From positions 184,001 through 248,000 of the forward strand of contig JAJEKV010000159.1 in assembly GCA_021234155.1 (NCBI GenBank): 64,000 nucleotides of DNA, given 5' to 3'. Below are positions 57,290 to 64,000 of the stretch, one piece after another; position 1 is the first letter of the stretch, and each line of letters opens with the position of its first letter. The notes below the pieces were generated by a model, which worked only from the letters and a program-made list of their open reading frames with translations, was not told where the DNA came from and made no database searches. The DNA comes from Isoetes taiwanensis (Eukaryota; Streptophyta; Lycopodiopsida; Isoetales; Isoetaceae). The translations under genes and the position numbers were made by a program.

Positions 57290-57845
57290 CGAGGCCCTTT
57301 CTCGACTTCTGCGAGTCGAGAAAGGCCGTAAAACCCTTCGAGAGCCTTTCTCGACTTCGCGAAGTCGAAAGACCCTCAAAACTCCTCGATGGCCTTTCGA
57401 TTCAAGAGTCGAGAAAGTGGCTTCGGAAGCGAAAACACAAGTCCGAGGGTCTTTCGACTAGGGTCTTTCGACTTCGAAGTCAAGAAAGACAACTTCGTGA
57501 GTGAAAACGCAGGTCTGTGGGGCAATTCCGGTGGAAAAGGGTGTGTAGGAAAAAAACAAAAAAGCTTGTTGAGGACCTTTCTCATTGCAGTCGAAAGAAA
57601 GACCTCAAACCCCTCTATCAGAGCCTTTCTCGACTCGGCGAAGTCGAGAAATGTAGCTCGAGCCCAAAAAAACTCTTTTTTTCCTTTTTAACTAGAAAAA
57701 AAAAAAGTTTTTGAGGGCCTTTCTCCACTCGCTGATCGAGAAAAGACCCTCAAAGCCCCCTAATGGCCTTTCTCATTCGCCCGAAGTCGAAAGGCAGCTC
57801 GAGTGAAAAGCCAAGTCCTGAGAGCCTTTTTCTTCGACTCGCAAT
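57290..57845. repeat. Array of palindrome CTTTCTCGACTTCGCGAAG
   Basis: About eight copies around CCTTTCTCGACTTCGC paired with its complement GCGAAGTCGAGAAAGG (for example 57294-57323, 57342-57370, 57625-57652), separated by 20-80 bp spacers. The combined form is a perfect 30-bp palindrome. The open frame at 57389-57691 is a translation of this array. Confidence 0.85.
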
Positions 57846-58116
57846 CTAAACCAATCTAAACCTATGCATTAAACCTATGAAAGCTATACACTATAAATAT
57901 GTAAATTTATGTAATATACCTATGAAAGCACATTGAAATGATTAAACCAATGTAAACATGTGCATTAAACCTATGATCTCGTGATTTTCTACAATGGTGG
58001 ATAGTGGGTAGCATACATCTCTAACTACCCATAAAAATAAAGGGAAAATCCAATTATATCATTTGGACCCCAACAAAATACAATGCTAATAGAGACTGGG
58101 CTAGTGTACCTGCCGA

Positions 58117-58183
58117 AAGCTTATCACCGGGATTAAAAAACCCCGCCCTTTTCGGGTTTTTAGAAAAACCCTAGTGATAAGCC
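58117..58183. repeat. Long hairpin
   Basis: GCTTATCACCGGGATTAAAA pairs with TTTTAGAAAAACCCTAGTGATAAGC with a GC-rich centre (CCCCGCCC...GGG). It could be a fold-back element or a transposon end. Confidence 0.7.
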
Positions 58184-58385
58184 TTCGAAGGGGGCTTGGA
58201 CAAACGGAAGGCATAAAAATTGCTCCCAAAACCCACGAATGGAAAAGTCGAAACAGATGCCATTCGCTAACCCGTACACGCACATCACCAACAAAACAAC
58301 AAGACAAAACAAACCTCCCAGTGGAGGGGGCTGATTCTGTAGCGTGCCGCGCGATAAAAATACAATAACAAAGAAGGGGGAGGGT

Positions 58386-58925
58386 GGGTTCAAAGAGAAT
58401 AAGGTATGCACAGAGAGAAGAGGAAGCGCCGATGAGAAGTCGAAACAAACTCGCCTAAAATAGCGAACTCCCAACGAATGGGCATGCGCCGCCGCATGCA
58501 TGCAAAACATGCATGCTCGTCCCATTCTAGAATGGCGATCCGATGTCTCGGATCGATGGGATTCTAGAATGGGACTGCGTGAAACCAACAAACCGCCTCA
58601 ATACCAAAGGACTTCCTTAACAAACTAGGATCGAGGGCCGAAGGTCACAGGATGAAGGCTAAAAAGCGAAAAAGGACGATGAAAGAAACGCCAAATTGGC
58701 CAAACCGAAAGTTTGAAGAAGCCCCTCCCCCGCACGGAAACAATTCAAAGAGAATAAGGTCTTCACTGAGAGAGAGGAAGAGGAAGCCGATGAGAAGTCG
58801 AGCGGCTGCACGCCTAAAATAGCGAACTCCCAACCAGAATGGGCATGCGCCGCCCGCATGCATGCAAAACATGCATGCTCGACCCATTCTAGAATGGCGA
58901 TCCGATGTCTCGGATCGATGGGATT
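58386..58925. repeat. Direct duplication of about 180 bp
   Basis: 58386-58565 and 58741-58922 share TTCAAAGAGAATAAGGT, AGAGGAAG, GCCGATGAGAAGTCGA, CCTAAAATAGCGAACTCCCA, the palindromic GCATGCATGCAAAACATGCA and TCTAGAATGGCGATCCGATG. Confidence 0.9.
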
Positions 58926-59188
58926 AAACCTATGAGAATCTATTAGACCTATGCATTAAATCTATTAATATGCATTAGACCTATTAATATGTACTTGTCC
59001 CCATTTTGTGACTTGAACCTTCAAGATGGGCTAAACAAGGTGTAAAATATATCATGATCTTCGCAAAGTTAAATTTTTACCTTAGAATAAGAATATATGC
59101 CTGTTTAACGTGTGAACATAGTAGCACACACATAAAAAGAGAAATTGGGGGACACGTCAAAATATAATCCTATATTATTAGCATTTAT

Positions 59189-59370
59189 TTTACACCTTCT
59201 TTTTCAAGATATTATTTTACCCCCTTTTTTTCTAATACCCCGCCTTTTTTTCCCGCCCATGCTTGAATTTTAAAATCATTTGTTTTACAGTTTCTTTTTC
59301 AACGTATTATTTTACCCTGTTTTTTTTCTAATACCCCGCCTTTTTTTCCCGCCCATACTTGAATTTTAAA
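59189..59370. repeat. Tandem duplication of an about 95-bp unit
   Basis: Both units contain CTTTTTCAA, TATTATTTTACCC, TCTAATACCCCGCCTTTTTT, CCCGCCCAT and CTTGAATTTTAAAAT. Confidence 0.9.
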
Positions 59371-59401
59371 ATTTGGTACATACCTTTGAGACGAAGATCC
59401 T

Positions 59402-59659
59402 TTGTACCACTTGGACTCTTTGTTTCCGGAAGAAGCTCCCGTAGCCATAGCTCCCACCGGAATTGACCCGCAACCAAAAGCTTCACAGCTATGGAGAGTC
59501 AAGATTCAAAAATGTAGAGCAAAGGACCTTATTGCTGATTGCTGCCGGAGTGGAGTTCCAAGTGACCGATTTGGGAGTTTGAAGCTCAAAGAGCTACCGG
59601 ATTTGCTGCCAAAGGGAGTTTCCCAGATTGAAGCTCAAAGGGAGTTTGAAGCAGATTGA
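59402..59659 (+). pseudogene. Unidentified short coding-like ORF
   Basis: MYHLDSLFPEEAPVAIAPTG ... GSLKLKELPDLLPKGVSQIE, 85 codons. GC-richer than the flanks; no family recognised. Its 3' part shares short segments (CAAAGGGAGTTTGAAGCAG, GATTTGCTGCCA) with 59990-60035, so the two loci are partly duplicated or shuffled. Confidence 0.3.
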
Positions 59660-59743
59660 ATGCGAGCATTGGCTCCATATCTCCACAATAAATTTGAACT
59701 ATTTCTTATCCACAAATCGTTGTTGTAACAAGAGCAGAGTTCC

Positions 59744-60113
59744 ATGGCGTGCTCTGTATCCGGCCTTATGACCACCAATTTAGCCACAGGTACGCCTCCT
59801 TATTCCACTTTCTCTCATGACAACATAATTTATTTGCATTCTTTGATTTGCAGGCATGTTTGTGGAGGCTCCTATTGATCGGATCATTCCGCATCTCACC
59901 CATTCCACATCTTTTCAAAGAATATTTGGCCACATTAATAGCTCGGTGTCTATCAAGAAGTCTTATTTTCGTACACGAAGCATTGTGGCTCAAAGGGAGT
60001 TTGAAGCAGCAAAGAGCTGCCAGATTTGCTGCCAGGCTCAGCCTAAAGTAAGCCCAGAGGCCGGACTGGGCTCTTTAGGAGCATCACGTGAGGATGGGCA
60101 ACGCTGTACATAG
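59744..60113 (+). CDS. Spliced short ORF with transit-peptide-like start
   Basis: Exon 1 59744-59789 (MACSVSGLMTTNLATG) and exon 2 59854-60113 are joined by a 64-bp intron with GTACGC...TTTGCAG borders, phase 1. The join gives 101 residues: after the Ser/Thr-rich start follow MFVEAPIDRIIPHLTHSTSF, GHINSSVSIKKSYFRTRSIV and then a Cys-containing tail (CQICCQAQPK). The N-terminus has the composition of a chloroplast transit peptide. The tail from AQREFEA onward overlaps a local repeat, so the reading frame may be a fusion of a captured gene start with unrelated sequence. Parent gene not recognised. Confidence 0.35.
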
Positions 60114-60134
60114 AAAGGAGGAAAAGCAGCCAAA

Positions 60135-60440
60135 ATGGCCAAAGATTTGGAAGGCCGATGTGCAAACAAAACAGAGGATACAAGAACTAGAAGCTTAAAG
60201 GCTTTTGGATGTGTTTTCCTCAAAAAAAACCGGGATAACTATGCGGCAAAACCCAAAAGGCTCTCCATAGCCGGAGAGGCGGCAAATAAAGATATGGAGG
60301 TGCGAGTTTGGACCGGATCTCAAGCGGGGAAGAGAAGGAGGCATGAAGAACATGAGTATCGGAGTATAGGCTTGGCCTATAGAGATGGAGGTTTTATGGG
60401 GCAAGAAATTGCTCCATTCGGGAAGAAAAGCCCGCCATAG
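60135..60440 (+). pseudogene. Unidentified basic ORF
   Basis: MAKDLEGRCANKTEDTRTRS ... KPKRLSIAGEAANKDMEVRV, 101 codons, Lys/Arg-rich, no domain recognised. It may be part of the same mosaic as the two ORFs before it. Confidence 0.25.
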
Positions 60441-60710
60441 CCGTTCAGGAGAATTTCCGCCATATACCGATAGCCCCTGGCCCATTCTCCGTCTTGAAAA
60501 AATATTTTCCGTTAAGAATCCTCCCGGTACAAAGCAATCCTCCACGGCGGTTTTTAGTCTGATTTTGTGGGCAGCTTCTCGCCCCACTAGTCGAGAAATC
60601 AGCATAGCCTATTATTTTCTGATTCATTATATATATTGTTTTTTTTAATTAATTATAATAATGTTAATTATATTGATTATTATAATTATATTGATTATAA
60701 TTACTAAAGG

Positions 60711-60985
60711 TTGCCCATTGCCCATCTTTGCCCCCTTTGCCCTTTCTCTCCCCTTTCCATTTGCCCCTTTACCCATCCTCCTTCCCTTTCTTTGCCCCTC
60801 CCCAGTGCCTCTTGCCCATCCTCCTTCCCTTCTCCAGTTGCCTCTTTCCCATCCTCCTCCCCTCTCCAGTTGCCTCTTTCCCATCCCCCCTCCCCCTCCC
60901 CAATTGCCTCTTGCACATCCTCCTCCCCCTCTCTAGTTGCCTCTTGCCCACCCTCCGACCCCCTTCAAACCTTCTCACCATCTCC
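60711..60985. repeat. Pyrimidine-rich minisatellite
   Basis: About six units of roughly 35 bp around TTGCCTCTTTCCCATCCTCC. The Arg/Gly/Glu-rich minus frames (WERGNWR type) are artefacts of it. The preceding 60630-60710 is an AT-only patch. Confidence 0.9.
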
Positions 60986-61251
60986 CCTTCTTTTCTCAAT
61001 TTGTTGTTTGTAAATGTTATTGTTGTTTTATTAAGACAAAATTCTATTCAAGCACTCAATTCAAAAAAAAAGTTGAGTATGAGTCCCATTTTCAGTCTGA
61101 GTCCCAAATTTTGAGATTTGATCCACTTTAATTAAATGCGACTTTTAGCGCCTTTTAGTGTGTGTTGTACATGTTTGTCAATTTTATTCGGGAATACAGT
61201 TTTCTGTTTCTTTTAGCTAGTTCTATATGTTGTTAACAACTGTGCTTTTGC

Positions 61252-61793
61252 AGGCAAGAACAAAGCAACCCCAAGCCGAAGAGAACAATCAAGATCACAA
61301 GCAGAAAACCTACAGTGGAACAAGGACAGGAGACTGTTGCGCCAAAGATTTATGAAAACTTTCTAACGCAGTGGTCTGTTACATGCGCTTTTGCAGGAAA
61401 GTACAACAACATTACTTTCCTGTATGTTCGTCGAAGCGCAGGACGATGACACCGAGTTTGAGTGTATGGGCTCTATTCAGCACGTGGAACCTGTTGCTGG
61501 GCAGTTCAAGCAACAGCCAAGATTGTCGTTCAGGACATCACAAGGCTTTATCGTTGTCGATGAAGCATACTTCAAATTGGTCAAAGTGCAGCCTCAACAC
61601 CTGTACAAATACTGCGCCCATTAGATGAACAAGCAGACGGTGTCCACTACACTTGCCACAGTTTCCAGTAGCAAAAGTGAAGCACTAGACTACAGTGCTT
61701 CTGAAGATGAAGAAGAAGGCCATGGAGAACAAGGACCAGATACTCCACTCATCGATAAGTTTTTCCACCAAAATGTTGACCAACATACCCAGG
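61252..61793 (+). pseudogene. Unidentified coding relic with splice-like borders
   Basis: GCTTTTGCAG precedes 61252 and GTAGGT follows 61793. Inside, the frames shift: KRTIKITSRKPTVEQGQE, then VEAQDDDTEFECMGSIQHV and RLSFRTSQGFIVVDEAYFKL to a TAG at 61624, then MNKQTVSTTLATVSSSKSEA and an acidic Ser/Glu segment. It resembles the C-terminal part of a transposon or chromatin protein, but I cannot name it. GCTTTTGCAGG occurs twice (61246 and 61387), suggesting a small duplication. Confidence 0.3.
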
Positions 61794-61904
61794 TAGGTCC
61801 TCTAAAATGCCTTATTTACTGTATTATTTTGTTTTCGGATGCATTGTCTTCTTTTTATATTTAAGTAGACATCATTTGTAATATTTATATTCATTTTGAA
61901 ATGA

Positions 61905-62425
61905 TGCTATGGAACTATTTGGAGGCTCCAAATGGCTCCATGATGCCATTTGAGGGGTATACCTCCCCAACCCCAAAACCCCAAGCCATGGAGCCATTTG
62001 GAGCCCACAAATGGCGCCATTTGAGGGGTTCCAGGAGGGGCATGTATACCCCCGAAATGGTGCCATTGAGCTATTTGGGGTTCCAAATGGCTTCATGGTG
62101 TCATTTGGGGGATGCCAGAGGGGTTGGAGTCGTTTGGAGCCCCCAAATGGTTCCATGGCACCATTTGGGGAGTGTGAACGAGGGCAAGGATACGTATGAA
62201 TGAATGGCTCCATGGCGCCATTTGGGGAGTGCTAAAGGGAGCATCTTCCATCATATGTACATCTGCTCCCCTTGGCATTCCCCAAACGGCTCCATATAGC
62301 TCCATTTGGCACCATTTGGGGAGTGCTAATAGAAGCAAGTATACATGTGTTGGAGGAAATGGCATTGTAGTTGGGTTATCTGAGAGGGAAAAATGGTGCC
62401 ATGACACCATTTTCATGGTGTTTCC
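61905..62425. repeat. Array of palindrome AAATGGCTCCATGGCGCCAT
   Basis: About eight to ten copies around CCAAATGGCTCCATGG paired with GGCGCCATTTGGGG recur every 40-70 bp, often with GAGTG and TATACC in the spacers. Open frames on both strands here are translations of the array. Confidence 0.85.
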
Positions 62426-62825
62426 TTCTCCTTTAGACCCAATAGTGACTTTTCATGTCGAAAATAACGCCATTTTCATGTATTTTTCCTTGTTTTTTTT
62501 GTTTTTGCATAATTGTATAACCTATTCGTGGTAAAGAGAGCCACATGTAGATCCATTGAATGTTGGAATAGAGGTCAAGAAATCTGTGGTGCCATCCATT
62601 GAACTTTCAATCCTATGTTCGTGTGCAGATAACATTAGTAAAGCAGTAGGTGCATTTATTCAGTTGCCAAAGCAGGATGTAAGACCGGTTGAGACAGGTT
62701 TTTTAAATATTTATGTATGTTATAAACATATGTATGATATATGTATACTACTCACGTGTATCAACACCCACAGAAGGTCTAAAAATCTATTCATGTGTCT
62801 TAGATACATATATGTATGACACAAC
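62426..62825. other. Spacer, no gene
   Basis: AT-rich. The plus frame at 62556-62819 is not recognised. Confidence 0.4.
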
Positions 62826-63070
62826 CATGTACCTAACACCTGCAGAATGTCTACAATAAAAAAATTCCAATTCACTGAAAATTTTCCCAATATAATGAAA
62901 TTATGCTTCTTCCTTCTATTTGCAAGTGGAGTGATGGCTTTAAATAGATCTTTAATTTCAGTCATGTGATCATTGGCCCCTGATCCAAGGAACCAAGATC
63001 CATGAGATAATTCTGCAATAAATCCAAGTGCATCAATGTCAAAAAGGTTGCACCATGTGTCATTGTCCAT
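62826..63070 (-). pseudogene. Ty1/copia gag-pol protease fragment
   Basis: The minus frame reads HGSWFLGSGANDHMTEIKDL then FKAITPLANRRKK, followed by a strand-rich segment. W-x-(L/F)-D-S-G-A-x-x-H-M-T is the copia aspartic protease active site; here the catalytic Asp is Gly (LGSGA), so it is inactive. No LTR or integrase is nearby. It is an isolated scrap. Confidence 0.65.
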
Positions 63071-63473
63071 GTTTTTTTATTGTCTACTAGATCGCAGCAA
63101 TACAATTCCACCAGAAGAGCATGTCTATGATTCTCCACAGCATATTTCCTCAGTCCTCCAGCCCAGAAAAGATAGCTAATCCGTAGAAGAAATATCTAGC
63201 ATTATAACAGGGGTTTTTTTTTTTGTTTTTGTACTGTTTTCTCTAAGGTTTTCATATGATTTGGTGGCCGTATTCATCCAGGTGTACTAAATAGTATTTC
63301 TCGAGTGCACCCTTTTGTTAGCCATTGTTTAAAAAAGGGGGCAAATCCTGTGGTGGATATCCTCCCATTATTTTTAGGGTTTTTTTAGGGTTCAACTTGT
63401 TAACTTGTTTCGAATTATCCGTTCTTTCCATCTAGGCACACCGCATTTAGTTTAGGGTAGCTATGGCGGCGAA

Positions 63474-63901
63474 GTGAAGAAAATGGTGTCGTCGGCCCGT
63501 GCTTTCTTGAAGAAACTAAAGGCACCATGGCGGATCACGGGCCCTACTGGCGGCCCGAATACAAAGAAACCATTCCAGATATTACACTCTACAGCACCTT
63601 CTCTCCGCCACCAGCTCCTAAGCTGTTTGGGTCCCTCGATCCGAACTCGAGCATGTTTATGATATCAAATATTTTGCTACATCTACCCTACAAGACGGTA
63701 TCTCAACAAGTCGTAAGAGAAATTGATCCTTCCAAGGATTATGAGTTTGATGACCGTTTGCCCCCTTCCCCTCCAATTTTTGTTCTTGCCTCGGGTGAAG
63801 TGTTCAGATATCCAAGGAGAGGGCTACCAAAAGTAAAAGATTTGTGGAAATGGAGGATAAACATTGAAGTTGGCTGCATGAATAGGATGTTCACAGAATG
63901 A
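63474..63901 (+). pseudogene. Frameshifted plant small-protein gene fragment
   Basis: ATG at 63474 gives MVSSARAFLKKLKAPWRITG then PTGGP. The reading then makes sense only after a one-base shift, giving EYKETIPDITLYSTFSPPP, APKLFGSLDPN and later PSKDYEFDDRLPPSPPIFVL, ending in TGA at 63901. The start (hydrophobic-basic, then APW(R/K)-(I/L)-TGP..PEY) resembles a short plant-conserved, probably organelle-targeted protein that I recall but cannot name with certainty. The frame 63527-63901 taken alone begins MADHGPYWRPEYKE. The single frameshift suggests a recent pseudogene or a sequencing error. Confidence 0.4.
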
Positions 63902-64000
63902 TGTTCACTGTTCATGTGTTCATGTGTTCATGTGATTTTGCACTTGAAGCTTTATCAGACGTGCTTGCAGGGAATAATGATGAAGTAGAACAGGAAGACA

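Noticed and set aside
60645-60999. Arg/Gly/Glu-rich minus-strand ORFs
   Set aside because: Translations of a pyrimidine-rich minisatellite.
61901-62416. Several open frames on both strands
   Set aside because: Translations of the CCATTTGG palindrome array.

Overview
The window looks like nuclear DNA of a land plant. The clearest gene, a strictosidine-synthase-like protein at 39.3-40.8 kb, has five exons with GT-AG introns. There are also relics of a plant P450 and an RAE1 exon, plus Helitrons, a LINE, a hAT-like element, a Tourist-like MITE and a copia scrap. Host genes are sparse. I see no complete LTR retrotransposon; DNA transposons and Helitrons dominate. The transposase family involved (DUF7869-like, recognised from memory) and the low gene density make a fern, lycophyte, bryophyte or gymnosperm plausible, but the species cannot be fixed from sequence alone.

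Layout. 1-0.25 kb: LINE ORF1 relic. 0.26-10.83 kb: a minus-strand Helitron rich in polypyrimidine, interrupted at 691-9416 by an 8.7 kb terminal-inverted-repeat (TIR) element (E1). E1 carries a broken DUF7869-like transposase gene and about three dozen copies of a 16-bp palindrome. 10.8-16.8 kb: mostly non-coding, with a block of heat-shock-element-like TTCTAGAA motifs. 16.8-34.3 kb: a minus-strand LINE split in two by a 12.3 kb TIR element (E2, 18348-30652) with near-identical TIRs and a GATA target duplication. E2 carries a second DUF7869-like transposase relic and further unidentified coding relics. 35.6-36.2 kb: an intact cysteine-rich ORF, possibly PLATZ-like. 38.2 kb: a Helitron 3' end. 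38.5 kb: P450 pseudogene. 39.3-40.8 kb: the intact strictosidine-synthase-like gene; a copy of its 5' end lies at 45 kb. 41.0-41.5 kb: Tourist-like MITE. 45.4-47.6 kb: a hAT-like element that seems to carry captured host coding sequence. 48.4-51.6 kb: a complete-looking Helitron. 54.4-56.9 kb: one spliced RAE1 exon beside a third DUF7869-like relic (E3). 57-63 kb: several more arrays of short palindromes and duplicated blocks, with gene fragments. 63.5-63.9 kb: a frameshifted plant gene fragment.

How it fits together. The recurring theme is a group of large TIR transposons, each with a DUF7869-like gene. A repeat array sits directly upstream of that gene in each of the three copies, and the repeated motif differs between copies: GGTATAAATTTATACC in E1, an AACCTTAAATCTTA-type tandem in E2, and GTGTATTCCRGAATACAC in E3. 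Two copies have readable borders, starting AAC and flanked by 4-bp duplications. I consider this the most interesting system in the window. Nearly all transposon genes here are broken by stops and frameshifts.
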